Positions 1-9,082 are shown, counted from the first letter of the stretch. The stretch is DNA of 64,000 bases from Flavobacterium sp. Root901 (GCF_001429765.1 NZ_LMJB01000005.1:1081071-1145070); one strand, 5' to 3'. Program-made: numbers and translations. The notes: generated by a model from the letters alone, not told the origin.

Positions 1-2
1 TT

Positions 3-140
3 TGTTATTTGAATGGCTTTGACGATGCCAAACAAAAATTAATCGATGCCAAATTACTTCTAAAACCTTTTGGTCAGGCTTATTTATCGTTTAAAGAAGC
101 TTTACGTGTTTTGAGAAAAATGAAATATGATGTTCAATGA
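3..140 (+). CDS. C-terminal fragment of a gene cut by the window start
   Basis: An open frame runs from the window edge to a TGA stop and gives 45 residues ending in MKYDVQ. It is rich in Lys, Leu and Ala, looks helical, and has typical Flavobacterium codon use. The start and most of the protein lie outside the window, so I cannot name the family. No obvious terminator follows; the next 180 bases hold a palindrome and low-complexity sequence. Confidence 0.5.
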   Translation, partial: CYLNGFDDAKQKLIDAKLLLKPFGQAYLSFKEALRVLRKMKYDVQ

Positions 141-190
141 GAAAGATTCTAAGATTCTGAGATACTGAGGTTCTAAGATTTTTTCTGTAG

Positions 191-209
191 AGACGCACCT
201 AGTGCGTCT
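191..209. repeat. Short palindrome AGACGCAC-CTA-GTGCGTCT
   Basis: Perfect 8-bp arms surround a 3-base loop in the spacer after the partial first gene. It has no following T-run on the plus strand, so it does not look like a standard terminator. It resembles the short palindromic intergenic repeats common in flavobacterial genomes; that assignment is from memory. Confidence 0.5.
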
Positions 210-325
210 AACACATTTTTTGAATTGTCTCTGGCTTTAGGTAGAGGTGAAATTTGAAGATATATATGCTTTAGCCAAATTTCTTTTGCAATTTAAAATG
301 GAATCGTATTACAAAAAAAGTTATG

Positions 326-1153
326 TCAAATTATATATCCTAATTTCTTGCAGGCAGATAAAAAATCCAATCGAAATGCGGTCACATTAAAACCTTCTAA
401 TTTCTTCTGTTTTTCTTCTAGAATCTGAGTTGATTTATATAAAAGTTCAAATACATAGGAACAAATTTCTTCTTCAGATGATAACATTTGCATCTTTACA
501 AAATCTGGTCTCACACTATAATGACCTACATTATAGGAGTAAAATTCGGTGAACGAAGTAGGGATTTCTACTCTTTTCTGAAATCGAAATGGATATGTTT
601 TGTGCTCTTCAATAAGCTGAAAGTCTATCCATAGATGTTCCATAGAACCACCATAATCTTTATGTAATTCATTCTCAAGATTGCAAATATATTTGTTGAT
701 TATTGTGGCAACTTTACTTGTATAATCGCTATCTGTCATATTTGCAGTAAATGATACTGCGAGAGGTTCTCCAGATGGTTTTACACGATTTTCCGGAAAA
801 TTTCTTATCATTCCAATTTTGAATATTCCGTCTGATGAACAAAACATAATTTTTGTGAATGATTGATCCATTATGGCAAGTTCTTTTTTGTGAAGAATCT
901 TGCCAATTTCATCTGCTGCAGTTGATTTTTTAACTAAAGAGCTTTTATTTGCTGAAATGCATAAATAGACTTCATCTTCTAAAAAAAAACTCTTTAGTAT
1001 TTCATTAATTATTTTAGGATTAAAATCTTCGTTAATTCCACAATTAAACCATTTTATTTCATCTTCATTTTGAGCTAATTGACCTTTTTCGTCAATCCAG
1101 TTTGATAAATCGAATTTACTATTGTAAAATCTGAATAATTGTTTTGAATCCAT
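326..1153 (-). CDS. Conserved hypothetical protein, about 275 aa
   Basis: I do not recognise a family. The protein is soluble, without signal peptide or membrane segments, moderately acidic, and of mixed helix/strand character. An upstream in-frame ATG at 1186 would add 11 residues, but a Bacteroidota -7 element (TATATTTG on the minus strand, 1184-1191) implies transcription starts near 1177, so the internal ATG at 1153 (MDSKQLF) is the likely start. It is transcribed alone, and the lipoprotein gene upstream on the same strand ends 72 bases away. No conserved catalytic motif stands out. It could belong to a contact-dependent or immunity-type family, but nothing in the sequence proves this. 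Confidence 0.7.
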   Translation of the reverse strand: MDSKQLFRFYNSKFDLSNWIDEKGQLAQNEDEIKWFNCGINEDFNPKIINEILKSFFLEDEVYLCISANKSSLVKKSTAADEIGKILHKKELAIMDQSFTKIMFCSSDGIFKIGMIRNFPENRVKPSGEPLAVSFTANMTDSDYTSKVATIINKYICNLENELHKDYGGSMEHLWIDFQLIEEHKTYPFRFQKRVEIPTSFTEFYSYNVGHYSVRPDFVKMQMLSSEEEICSYVFELLYKSTQILEEKQKKLEGFNVTAFRLDFLSACKKLGYII

Positions 1154-1183
1154 TCTAAATATATTTGCGGTTGTATTTATCTG

Positions 1184-1191
1184 CAAATATA
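1184..1191 (-). promoter_or_regulatory. -7 promoter element TATATTTG
   Basis: Perfect match to TAnnTTTG on the minus strand, 30 bases upstream of the ATG at 1153. No clear TTTG -33 partner is visible. It decides the start chosen for the hypothetical gene. Confidence 0.55.
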
Positions 1192-1225
1192 CAAAAAGTA
1201 AGAATTTTACTAATTTACTGTTTTA

Positions 1226-1969
1226 CTATTGAAATTTTAAATACTTACCCACTTTATCATACGGAAATACGATTTCTTTCGGGCCGTCGGCGTATGACGC
1301 GGCTTCATATGAATTATAATATAGAAGCAAACCTTCAGAAGTGTAAAAAATATTCTGAGGCAGTTGAAATGTATCATTTTCAAACATCAATCCGGTTGCA
1401 TTAATATTCGCTTTTTCCGGAATATGGTATTTGGCTCTGAATTCTTTTTCTGCGAAAGCCTTAAATTCTTTTTCATTTGTAAAAAGGTCTTCATTAAAAA
1501 TGACTTTTCCTGTTTTCTTATTGAAAAGCAAAGACCTGAAACCCTGATAGCCGTGAGCGCCGCCAGTAAAAGTATAATGATCTATTTTAATGTTTATAAG
1601 CTGATCAGATTCAAACTCAATATTTCCTTTTATTTTTCCTTCCCAGCCAAAAGTATCATGTGGAAATTTTTTATGCATTTCTTCATAAGAAGCAATAAAA
1701 GATTTTGACAACGATTTGTAATCGTTGACTTTTGTCGAATCTTCTCCAAAATAAACAATCTCTTTTATAACAGCGAAAACTTTTTTATTAATGCTGTCAG
1801 CAATAATTTTTTTATTTTTAGCAACCGGGACTTCTATTGTGATATTCGGGCAGTCATTTTTGCACGGAATTGTAGATTTTTCTTCAAAGGTTTCATTTTC
1901 AAATGAAAGCTCTTTTTTGCAACTTGTAAAAATCAAACACAAAAAGATTATAAATATGTAATTTTTCAT
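1226..1969 (-). CDS. RsiV-like DUF3298-domain lipoprotein
   Basis: The N-terminus is a lipoprotein signal: a hydrophobic stretch followed by the lipobox FTSC with Cys at residue 17, so the protein should be a lipid-anchored periplasmic or outer-membrane protein. Residues around 90-247 match the DUF4163/DUF3298 architecture known from the C-terminus of the anti-sigma factor RsiV and from PdaC-like proteins, including the signature FTGGAHG near residue 136. Flavobacterial genomes usually carry this as a free-standing lipoprotein of unknown function, and no sigma factor gene is adjacent. The length of 247 aa is normal. A TACCTTTG -7 element (1992-1999) lies just upstream. Function beyond the domain is unknown. 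Confidence 0.85.
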   Translation of the reverse strand: MKNYIFIIFLCLIFTSCKKELSFENETFEEKSTIPCKNDCPNITIEVPVAKNKKIIADSINKKVFAVIKEIVYFGEDSTKVNDYKSLSKSFIASYEEMHKKFPHDTFGWEGKIKGNIEFESDQLINIKIDHYTFTGGAHGYQGFRSLLFNKKTGKVIFNEDLFTNEKEFKAFAEKEFRAKYHIPEKANINATGLMFENDTFQLPQNIFYTSEGLLLYYNSYEAASYADGPKEIVFPYDKVGKYLKFQ

Positions 1970-1991
1970 ATCAAAAAGTGTTAATTATCTA

Positions 1992-1999
1992 CAAAGGTA
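1992..1999 (-). promoter_or_regulatory. -7 promoter element TACCTTTG for the DUF3298 lipoprotein
   Basis: Perfect TAnnTTTG on the minus strand, 22 bases upstream of the ATG at 1969. It is divergent from the promoter at 2033. Confidence 0.55.
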
Positions 2000-2032
2000 A
2001 GAAGTTGTATCAGGATAAAATAAATTAAGCGG

Positions 2033-2040
2033 TAAATTTG
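2033..2040 (+). promoter_or_regulatory. -7 promoter element TAAATTTG for the trans-sulfuration gene
   Basis: Perfect TAnnTTTG on the plus strand, 33 bases upstream of the ATG at 2074. It overlaps the TTG that would start a longer frame at 2038, so that longer start cannot be on the transcript. Confidence 0.6.
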
Positions 2041-2073
2041 TGCGACAATTATGGACTTAAAATTTATAACTAT

Positions 2074-3216
2074 ATGAAATTCAATACAAAAGTAATACAT
2101 GGTGGTCAGCATCATGATCCAAGTACAGGAGCGGTAATGCCGCCGGTATATCAAACATCAACTTTTATTCAGACAAGTCCGGGTAAGCCTTTGGCTGATT
2201 ATGAGTACAGCCGCGCGTCTAACCCTACTCGTACAGCTTTAGAAGAAGCTTTGGCAAGTATTGAAAATGGTACCCGCGGATTAGCCTTTTCATCTGGTCT
2301 GGCCGCTACAGATTGTATTTTAAGATCGTTTAAGGCAGGCGATGAAGTTATCGCAATGGATGATTTATACGGAGGAACTTACCGTATGTTTTCCAGAATT
2401 TACAAAGATTCAGGAATAAAATTCCATTTTGTAGATATGACCGACCTTGAAAAACTGAAGTCATTAATTAATGAAAACACAAAATTGGTTTGGGTAGAAA
2501 CGCCGACAAATCCATTAATGAAATTAGCAGATATTGCAGAAGTAGCAAAAATCACAAAAGAGCATAAAATCTGGTTTGCTGTCGATAATACTTTTGCAAC
2601 GCCATATTTGCAAAAACCACTTGATTTAGGAGCTGATATTGTAATGCATTCGGCAACAAAATATTTAGGAGGACATTCTGATGTTATTGCGGGAGCTTTG
2701 ATTGTGAAAGATGAAGCTTTAGGAGAACAATTACATTTTCAGCAATTTGCTACTGGTGCAACTTTGGGTCCAATGGATAGTTTTTTGGTTTTAAGAGGAA
2801 TTAAGACGTTAGCATTAAGAGTGCAGAGACATTGCGAAAACGGAGAAAAAGTAGTGGAATATCTAAATAAACATCCAAAGATAAATACAGTTTATTATCC
2901 TGGATTAGAAAATCATCCATTTCATGAAATTGCAAAAAAGCAGATGAAAGCGTTTGGCGGAATGGTTTCTTTTACTTTCAAATCGGGTAAAAAAGAAGAT
3001 TCAATTGCGTTTTTAGAGAAATTAAAAGTGTTTACACTGGCAGAATCTTTAGGCGGCGTAGAATCACTTGCTAATCATCCGGCTTTAATGACACATGCCT
3101 CTATTCCTGCAGATAAAAGAGCAGAAGTTGGTATTACAGACGATTTAGTTCGATTAAGCGTTGGGATTGAAGATGCAGAAGACTTAATCGCAGATCTAGA
3201 ACAGGCATTATCTTAA
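2074..3216 (+). CDS. metB: Cystathionine gamma-synthase / lyase family PLP enzyme
   Basis: The 380-aa protein is a fold-type I Cys/Met metabolism enzyme. It begins MKFNTKVIHGG, typical of the family, and carries the PLP-binding lysine at residue 196 in HSATKYLGGHSD. The arginine-rich C-terminal signature around LVRLSVGIED is also present. In Bacteroidota this gene is usually annotated cystathionine gamma-synthase, joining activated homoserine and cysteine in methionine synthesis. Gamma-lyase or O-acylhomoserine sulfhydrylase activity cannot be excluded from sequence alone. A longer frame from TTG 2038 is rejected because a -7 element overlaps it. The gene appears monocistronic, with a strong hairpin after the stop. 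Confidence 0.9.
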   Translation: MKFNTKVIHGGQHHDPSTGAVMPPVYQTSTFIQTSPGKPLADYEYSRASNPTRTALEEALASIENGTRGLAFSSGLAATDCILRSFKAGDEVIAMDDLYGGTYRMFSRIYKDSGIKFHFVDMTDLEKLKSLINENTKLVWVETPTNPLMKLADIAEVAKITKEHKIWFAVDNTFATPYLQKPLDLGADIVMHSATKYLGGHSDVIAGALIVKDEALGEQLHFQQFATGATLGPMDSFLVLRGIKTLALRVQRHCENGEKVVEYLNKHPKINTVYYPGLENHPFHEIAKKQMKAFGGMVSFTFKSGKKEDSIAFLEKLKVFTLAESLGGVESLANHPALMTHASIPADKRAEVGITDDLVRLSVGIEDAEDLIADLEQALS

Positions 3217-3238
3217 TTGAAGAAATCCCAAAAATAAA

Positions 3239-3281
3239 AATCCCAAATTCCAATTGATAATTTTGGAATTTGGGATTTTTT
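3239..3281. terminator. Bidirectional hairpin terminator
   Basis: Perfect 15-bp arms (3239-3253 and 3263-3277) flank a 9-base loop and are followed by T residues. It lies between two convergent genes. Its core CCCAAATTCC/GGAATTTGGG recurs in shortened form at 15016-15075, so it may be a dispersed repeat used as a terminator. Confidence 0.8.
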
Positions 3282-3299
3282 AATATTGTAATTTTAGAT

Positions 3300-4094
3300 T
3301 TAGAATTCTAAGTAATAAATGTATCCAACATTAAACCAAACCTGCCAGTCATTTGACTTATTTTCAGGATAAAAGTCTTTATTTGGATTTAAACCGTCAA
3401 TCCAGTCTGAGTTGAATGCCTGAAAACGTGTTTCAAACATCAAATCGCTCATTGTCGTTAATTTATAGTGAAATCCTACACCGACTGTTGCTGCTAATGC
3501 TACTCCGTTTTCACTGGCAAAACCATATTGATGCCCATCTGAAGGAGTTAAGTATTTTGGAAAAGTTGTCGAAGGAAGTCCTAATTCTCCCATTGTTGAA
3601 CTTACTTTTGTAGAGTAATAACTTGCCAGGAATCCTACACTCACGTACGGGCTAAAACCTCCCATTGTGTTTTCGAAATCGTGAATTTTCATGAATGGAG
3701 AAAATTCTAACTGCGCCCCAATATTTAATAAGGTTGATTTACCACTCATCGCTTTTAACTGCGAAACAGCAAACTTATTTTTTGCGGTTTCGAGGTAACC
3801 TCCAAAATGGTTAAGAGTTGTGGTGTTGAACGATAGTTCTGATCTGACTTTGAAATGTTCTGTAAAGAAACTTTCTCTGTTGTTGTTTGCAGAAAAGTTG
3901 ATGAAGTGAACAATTCCGACACCAAATCCGGTATTACCAACGTTGGTATCAAAATTATGTCTTTCTCCAAAATCGGACTGAAAAGTTACGGGGCCGAAAA
4001 TAATTCCTACTTCTTGTGCAAGATCTGATTGGGCGTTGGCAATATTCGTAATGCCAAATAAGGCGAAAATCGTGAAATATAGGTATTTAAACAT
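3300..4094 (-). CDS. Outer-membrane beta-barrel protein, possibly THC0290_0291 family
   Basis: A signal peptide ending ANAQ at about residue 22 is followed by roughly 240 residues of alternating polar/hydrophobic strands with a terminal aromatic segment (YIYYLEF), typical of an outer-membrane beta-barrel. The motif EVGIIFGPVTFQSDFGERH after the signal peptide is shared, as I remember it, with flavobacterial THC0290_0291-type proteins. Its function is unknown. It sits convergent to the trans-sulfuration gene and has a well-formed promoter (TTTG-N18-TATATTTG) upstream. Confidence 0.75.
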   Translation of the reverse strand: MFKYLYFTIFALFGITNIANAQSDLAQEVGIIFGPVTFQSDFGERHNFDTNVGNTGFGVGIVHFINFSANNNRESFFTEHFKVRSELSFNTTTLNHFGGYLETAKNKFAVSQLKAMSGKSTLLNIGAQLEFSPFMKIHDFENTMGGFSPYVSVGFLASYYSTKVSSTMGELGLPSTTFPKYLTPSDGHQYGFASENGVALAATVGVGFHYKLTTMSDLMFETRFQAFNSDWIDGLNPNKDFYPENKSNDWQVWFNVGYIYYLEF

Positions 4095-4118
4095 CTTCTA
4101 GGGCTTTCAAAATATTGG

Positions 4119-4148
4119 CAAATATATAAAAAACATACTCCAAACAAA
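4119..4148 (-). promoter_or_regulatory. Promoter TTTG-N18-TATATTTG for the outer-membrane protein
   Basis: On the minus strand a TTTG (-33) at 4148-4145 and a TATATTTG (-7) at 4126-4119 are 18 bases apart, matching the Flavobacterium housekeeping consensus. The ATG at 4094 follows by 24 bases. Confidence 0.7.
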
Positions 4149-4321
4149 ATATTAAATAGTTGTATTAAAAAATTAATAACAAAACACTTAATTTTCTGAC
4201 TTTAACCTGCATGATTTGATGTAAATTCGGAGGTGTAAAATCGGAATCTTATTTTTGTTTAAAAATTACACAATTCTGTTTCTAAAACGAAAAAAAATAA
4301 CAAACCATCGTGATTTTGCTA

Positions 4322-4329
4322 TATCTTTG
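4322..4329 (+). promoter_or_regulatory. -7 promoter element TATCTTTG for gdhA
   Basis: Perfect TAnnTTTG, 86 bases upstream of the gdhA start. It implies a 5' leader of about 80 nt. The rest of the 321-base spacer 4095-4415 is AT-rich, and I see no small gene or riboswitch-like fold in it. Confidence 0.55.
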
Positions 4330-4415
4330 TATGTTATACGAAAACGTTTTCTTAAACGGATTTTTATATGTAACTGATTAAGTTTAAAACTATTATTTGA
4401 ATAATTTATTTTAAA

Positions 4416-5759
4416 ATGGAACAAAAAATAAATGAATTTATGGCTCTTGTTGAGTCAAAAAATCCAAACGAGCCGGAATTTCTTCAGGCCGTTAGAGAAT
4501 TTGCAGAAACAGTAATTCCATTTATCGCGGAAAGAAAAAAATATGATGGGAAGAATTTACTTCTTAGAATTGCAGAACCGGAAAGGTCTGTAATCTTTAG
4601 AGTTCCATGGGTTGATGACAAAGGAGAAATAATTGTAAATAGAGGTTTCAGGATTCAGATGAACTCAGCGATTGGGCCTTATAAAGGAGGAATCAGATTT
4701 CATCACACTGTAAACCTATCAGTTTTAAAATTTTTAGCTTTTGAGCAGGTTTTCAAAAATAGTTTAACAACACTTCCAATGGGTGGAGGTAAAGGAGGTT
4801 CTGATTTTGATCCGGAAGGAAAATCTGATGGCGAAATTATGCGTTTCTGCCAATCGTTTATGACAGAATTATGCCGTCATATTGGTCCTGACTTAGACGT
4901 TCCTGCCGGAGACATTGGGGTTGGTGCCAGAGAAATTGGTTATTTATTTGGTCAATATAAAAGAATCAGAAATGAATTTACCGGAGTTTTAACCGGAAAA
5001 GGACTTGCTTACGGTGGTTCATTAATCAGACCAGAAGCTACAGGTTATGGCGTGGTTTATTTTACGGATCAAATGCTTCGTACAATTGGACATGAAATTA
5101 CAGGTAAAAGAGTTGCAATTTCAGGATTTGGAAACGTGGCCTGGGGTGTAGCCCTAAAAGTGAATGAACTTGGCGGTAAAGTGCTTACAATTTCAGGACC
5201 TGATGGATATATCTATGATGAAGAAGGTATCTCCGGAGAAAAAATTGATCACATGCTTGAAATGAGAGCAACGGGTGATAACAGAGCGGAAAGATATTTA
5301 GAGAAATACCCAAATGCTGTTTTCCATAAAGGAAAAAGTCCTTGGGAAGTAAAAGTAGATATTGCGATTCCTTGTGCAACTCAAAATGAGTTAAACGGAG
5401 AAGATGCTCAAAAATTAATCGATAATGGTGTTTTATGCGTTACTGAAGCGGCTAACATGCCTTCAACTTTAGATGCTATAAAACTGTTTTTAGATAATAA
5501 AGTGCTTTTTGCTCCGGGCAAAGCTGCAAATGCCGGTGGTGTTGCTGCATCTGGATTAGAAATGACACAAAACTCTATTCGTTTGAACTGGACAAGTGAA
5601 GAGGTAGATTTGAGATTAAAAGACATTATGGTTGGAATTCACAATCAATGTAAAAAATACGGCGCAGAAGAAGACGGATATGTAAACTACGTAAAAGGAG
5701 CTAACATTGCCGGATTTGTAAAAGTTGCCGATGCTATGCTTGCTCAGGGTGTAGTTTAA
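4416..5759 (+). CDS. gdhA: NADP-type glutamate dehydrogenase
   Basis: This 447-aa enzyme reductively aminates 2-oxoglutarate to glutamate in the cytoplasm, a main ammonia-assimilation route. It has the length and motifs of the hexameric 50-kDa family: substrate-binding GPYKGGIRFH near residue 90, catalytic lysine 126 in PMGGGKGGSDF, and the dinucleotide-binding GFGNVAWG near residue 240. High similarity to enterobacterial GdhA makes NADPH specificity likely, though the cofactor cannot be read with certainty. The gene is monocistronic, with its own promoter and a strong terminator. Confidence 0.95.
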   Translation: MEQKINEFMALVESKNPNEPEFLQAVREFAETVIPFIAERKKYDGKNLLLRIAEPERSVIFRVPWVDDKGEIIVNRGFRIQMNSAIGPYKGGIRFHHTVNLSVLKFLAFEQVFKNSLTTLPMGGGKGGSDFDPEGKSDGEIMRFCQSFMTELCRHIGPDLDVPAGDIGVGAREIGYLFGQYKRIRNEFTGVLTGKGLAYGGSLIRPEATGYGVVYFTDQMLRTIGHEITGKRVAISGFGNVAWGVALKVNELGGKVLTISGPDGYIYDEEGISGEKIDHMLEMRATGDNRAERYLEKYPNAVFHKGKSPWEVKVDIAIPCATQNELNGEDAQKLIDNGVLCVTEAANMPSTLDAIKLFLDNKVLFAPGKAANAGGVAASGLEMTQNSIRLNWTSEEVDLRLKDIMVGIHNQCKKYGAEEDGYVNYVKGANIAGFVKVADAMLAQGVV

Positions 5760-5774
5760 GATTAATTACAATTG

Positions 5775-5819
5775 AAAAATGCTCTCATTTATCTATGATA
5801 AATCGAGAGCATTTTTTTT
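5775..5819 (+). terminator. Intrinsic terminator of gdhA
   Basis: Arms 5775-5786 and 5805-5816 (AAAAATGCTCTC and its complement) enclose an inner 7-bp stem (ATTTATC/GATAAAT, 5787-5793 and 5797-5803). A run of seven T residues follows. Confidence 0.9.
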
Positions 5820-5858
5820 ATTTAATAAAGAAGAAAATTCAAATACTTTCGTTTGTAG

Positions 5859-5866
5859 TATATTTG
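5859..5866 (+). promoter_or_regulatory. -7 promoter element TATATTTG for porZ
   Basis: Perfect TAnnTTTG, 20 bases upstream of the ATG at 5887. Confidence 0.55.
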
Positions 5867-5886
5867 TCTGTCTATATACATAAAAA

Positions 5887-8166
5887 ATGATAAGAAAGTT
5901 TCTTTACGTTTTATTTTTATTAATATTCCAGTCTGGCTTTGCTCAGGGATTATCCTGGCAGGGTTACTTTTCATTTAATGAAATAAAAGATGTTTCAGAA
6001 TCGTCGACAGCTGTTTTTGCAGCTTCAGAGAATGCTTTATTTTCTAAAAATGCGGCTTCCAATTCTGTAAAAACAACAACAACTGTCGATGGACTTTCAG
6101 GACAGACCATTTCTGCTGTATATTATAGTGAAGCTTTCAAAAAAACAATCGTGGGTTATGAAAATGGTTTAATGATTGTAATTAATGAATCTGATGGGAG
6201 CATCATAAAAAAAGTAGATATTATAAATAAACAATTATCGGCAAGCATTAAAAAAATTAATCATTTAATGGAACATAACGGGACATTGTATGTTTCTTGC
6301 GATTTTGGTATTGTACAATTCAATCTCACAACTTCGCAATTTGGAGATACTTATTTTATTGGTGATAATGGTGCTGAGATTAGTGTAAAACAAACCGCTT
6401 TTTTTAACGGATTTATTTTCGCCGCAACTTCAAGCGGAATCAGAAGAGCGGATATTACAAATCCCAATTTAAATGATTTTAGCCAATGGACTGTTGTAAA
6501 TACAGGAAACTGGTCAGGGATTTCGACTTTAGATACAGAACTTATTGGGGTTAATTCCACAGGAAATATTCACAGATATAATGCGAGTAATTTTGTGGCT
6601 TTTCAGCAGCTTCCGCAGGCCGCTCTGGATATCCGCACGGTAAATCATAATTTGCTGGTAACAACCTTAACTTCGGTTTATGTCTATAGTAATCAAATGA
6701 TTTTAAACCGACAAATTGTAAATACAGAGCTGCCGGAAATCAATCTCACTTTTTGCTGTGCAACTCTTGTTGGAGATTTATTATATATCGGAACTAAACA
6801 AAACGGCTTGTTTTCTACAACACTTTCTGCAGTTGGAAATTTTGATAATATAACGCCGTCCGGTCCTTCCAGAAATAATATTTTTTCAATAGATGTTTCT
6901 CCAAATTCTATCTGGGCTGTTTACGGAGATTACGATACTTATTACAATCCTTATGACTTAGATAGTTATGGTATAAGTAAATTTAATAACTCAAAATGGT
7001 TAAATATTCCATATTCAGAAGTTTACGATGCAAAATCTATAACGCGTGTAATCATTAATCCAAATAATGAAAAGCAGGTGTATGCAAGTTCTTTTTTCTC
7101 AGGATTACTCCGAATTGAAGATGATATTCCGAATTTTTTATATAATGAAAAGAACAGCGGTCTCGAAACTTTAACATATGAAGGGCCAAGTTATATTGAT
7201 GTTCGTATTAACGGAACTGCATTTGATAAAGCGGGAAATTTGTGGGTAACAAACAGCAGGATTAAAAACGGATTAAAAGTTTTAAAAACAGACGGTCAGT
7301 GGCAGAGCTACGCAACCAGCTCTATTTTGAATAATGCCGAATCGACGAGTTACGCAAATATTGTTATTGATAAAAATAACGTAAAATGGATTTCAACCAA
7401 TAGTGACGGCGTGATTGCTTTTAGCGAAAGCGGAAATGTTTTCAAAAAAATAACAACGGGCGCTGATACAGGAAATTTGCCAATTGTAGATGTCCGGTCT
7501 GTTGCGATTGACACAAAAAATCAGCTTTGGATTGGAACAACAAAAGGCTTAAGAGTTTTGTCGAATGTCAGTAATTTTCAATCCGACAGTCCGCTAAAGG
7601 CAAATCCAATCATTATTACAGAAGATAATCTGGCTCAGGAATTAATGTATGAGCAATTTATTACTTCAATAGTAGTAGACGGAGCAAACAATAAATGGAT
7701 TGGAACTGCAGATTCTGGTATTTTTATGGTTTCGCCAAACGGTCAGGAAACGAAGTATCATTTTACTATAAACAATTCGCCTTTGCCAAGTAATACGATA
7801 AACGACATTAAAATTAACAGCACGACGGGAGAAGTTTTTATTGTAACCAATAAAGGAATGATTTCTTTTAAAGGAATTGCAACCGGAGCAAATGAAGATT
7901 TAAATAATGTTTATGTATATCCAAATCCGGTGCGGCCGACTTATTCCGGAACGGTAAAAGTAGCAGGCTTAATTGATAAAGCCAATATTAAAATTACAGA
8001 TATTGAAGGAAACCTTGTTTATGAAACTACTTCTGAAGGCGGAACAATAGAATGGGATACAACTGCTTTTGGAAGATATAAAGTTGCCTCAGGAGTTTAT
8101 ATGATTTTTATTTCTGCCCAGGATGGCGGTGAAACAAAAGTCAAAAAAGTGATGATTATACGTTAG
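5887..8166 (+). CDS. porZ: Type IX secretion system protein PorZ
   Basis: This 759-aa exported protein has a signal peptide ending FAQ at about residue 19. Beta-propeller repeats run from about residue 25 to 670, with recurrent NLWVTNS-, NKWIGTADSG- and QLWIGTTKGL-type blades. A C-terminal T9SS sorting domain follows (VYPNPV near residue 678, ending KKVMIIR). PorZ of Porphyromonas gingivalis has the same two-propeller-plus-sorting-domain plan and acts with the sortase PorU at the cell surface. Linkage to recO is, as I recall, common in Flavobacteriia. Other propeller proteins share the blade motifs, so the symbol rests on domain order plus neighbourhood. Confidence 0.8.
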   Translation: MIRKFLYVLFLLIFQSGFAQGLSWQGYFSFNEIKDVSESSTAVFAASENALFSKNAASNSVKTTTTVDGLSGQTISAVYYSEAFKKTIVGYENGLMIVINESDGSIIKKVDIINKQLSASIKKINHLMEHNGTLYVSCDFGIVQFNLTTSQFGDTYFIGDNGAEISVKQTAFFNGFIFAATSSGIRRADITNPNLNDFSQWTVVNTGNWSGISTLDTELIGVNSTGNIHRYNASNFVAFQQLPQAALDIRTVNHNLLVTTLTSVYVYSNQMILNRQIVNTELPEINLTFCCATLVGDLLYIGTKQNGLFSTTLSAVGNFDNITPSGPSRNNIFSIDVSPNSIWAVYGDYDTYYNPYDLDSYGISKFNNSKWLNIPYSEVYDAKSITRVIINPNNEKQVYASSFFSGLLRIEDDIPNFLYNEKNSGLETLTYEGPSYIDVRINGTAFDKAGNLWVTNSRIKNGLKVLKTDGQWQSYATSSILNNAESTSYANIVIDKNNVKWISTNSDGVIAFSESGNVFKKITTGADTGNLPIVDVRSVAIDTKNQLWIGTTKGLRVLSNVSNFQSDSPLKANPIIITEDNLAQELMYEQFITSIVVDGANNKWIGTADSGIFMVSPNGQETKYHFTINNSPLPSNTINDIKINSTTGEVFIVTNKGMISFKGIATGANEDLNNVYVYPNPVRPTYSGTVKVAGLIDKANIKITDIEGNLVYETTSEGGTIEWDTTAFGRYKVASGVYMIFISAQDGGETKVKKVMIIR

Positions 8167-8238
8167 TCAAAGTTTGAAAGTCGAAAGTCAGGTATAATCT
8201 AGAAGTCTAATATATAAGAAGTCTAAAAATCTAAAATT
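8167..8238. repeat. Low-complexity AAGTC/AGTCTAA spacer between porZ and recO
   Basis: The 72-base spacer contains repeated short words: GAAAGTCGAAAGTC, then AGTCTAA twice and a related AATCTAAAA. The same AAAGTC/GACTTTC words fill the sdhA-sdhB spacer at 34090-34172. I see no promoter in it, and recO is probably transcribed with porZ. Confidence 0.5.
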
Positions 8239-8952
8239 TTGCTCGTCAAAACAAAAGCCATAGTAATTTCATCTTTAAAATTTCAGGAAAAAAGCCTGAT
8301 CGTAAAATGTTTTACGCTTTCAAACGGATTAAAATCTTATTTTGTACGTGATGCTTTTTCGAGTAGAAAGGCAAGTCAGAAAATTGCCTATTTTCAGCCT
8401 TTTTCAATCTTAGAAATTGAGGCTGTTCATAAAAATAAAGGGACTTTGGAAAATTTTAAAGAAATAAAAAGTGCTGTTCCGTTTCAGACTATCCATACCG
8501 ATATCGTCAAAAGTACAATGGTGATGTTTCTTTCAGAAATGCTTCATTATTCCATTCAGGAAGAAGAAAAAAACGAACAGCTTTTCCTGTTTTTGGAAAC
8601 AGCATTAACCTGGCTGGACAATCATAATGAAATTTCAAATTTTCATTTGATCTTACTTTTAGAAATCACGCAATATTTAGGTTTTTATCCTGATGTATCA
8701 GAAATTGATCTTCCTCATTTTGAAATGAATGATGGTGTTTTTACACTTTTTAATAAAGGAAATGTGCTTTCAGAACACGAAACAAATTTGTTTAAAAAAC
8801 TAATTGATTTAAAGTTTGATAATGATCAAAAAATCTTTCATGTTATAGAAAGACAAATCCTGCTTAAAATCCTGGTTGATTATTATAGTTTTCATTTAGA
8901 AGGATTCAAAAAACCAAAATCTTTAGAGATTTTAAAAGAAGTTTTCTCTTAA
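8239..8952 (+). CDS. recO: DNA repair protein RecO, TTG start
   Basis: RecO loads RecA onto SSB-coated single-stranded DNA with RecR in recombinational repair. The 237-aa protein begins with the family N-terminus (M)LVKTKAIVISSLKFQEKS, an OB fold in residues 1-80, followed by a helical C-terminal domain. No in-frame ATG or GTG precedes this conserved beginning, so TTG at 8239 is the likely start. The zinc-finger cysteines found in many RecO proteins are not evident here. The gene lies 72 bases after porZ. Confidence 0.9.
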   Translation: MLVKTKAIVISSLKFQEKSLIVKCFTLSNGLKSYFVRDAFSSRKASQKIAYFQPFSILEIEAVHKNKGTLENFKEIKSAVPFQTIHTDIVKSTMVMFLSEMLHYSIQEEEKNEQLFLFLETALTWLDNHNEISNFHLILLLEITQYLGFYPDVSEIDLPHFEMNDGVFTLFNKGNVLSEHETNLFKKLIDLKFDNDQKIFHVIERQILLKILVDYYSFHLEGFKKPKSLEILKEVFS

Positions 8953-9050
8953 ACCGACCAAAACGCCCATAATTGTTGCGGAATCTACCTGAAATTTCCT
9001 GAATTCGGTCTTTTTTCCCTCATCTTTTATCTATTTTCCTCAAAATTCCT

Positions 9051-9058
9051 TACTTTCG
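9051..9058 (+). promoter_or_regulatory. -7-like element TACTTTCG upstream of ileS
   Basis: Matches TAnnTTTG at seven of eight positions, 24 bases upstream of the ileS ATG. The whole 130-base spacer after recO contains no other gene. Confidence 0.45.
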
Positions 9059-9082
9059 CACCTCGTTTAAGAAAAGGATAAA

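Noticed and set aside
1165..1404. 79-codon plus-strand frame near the window start
   Set aside because: It overlaps two well-supported minus-strand genes and their spacer, and the product has no sensible protein pattern.
2038..2073. TTG start extending the trans-sulfuration enzyme by 12 residues
   Set aside because: The -7 element TAAATTTG overlaps this TTG, and the conserved family N-terminus begins at the ATG at 2074.
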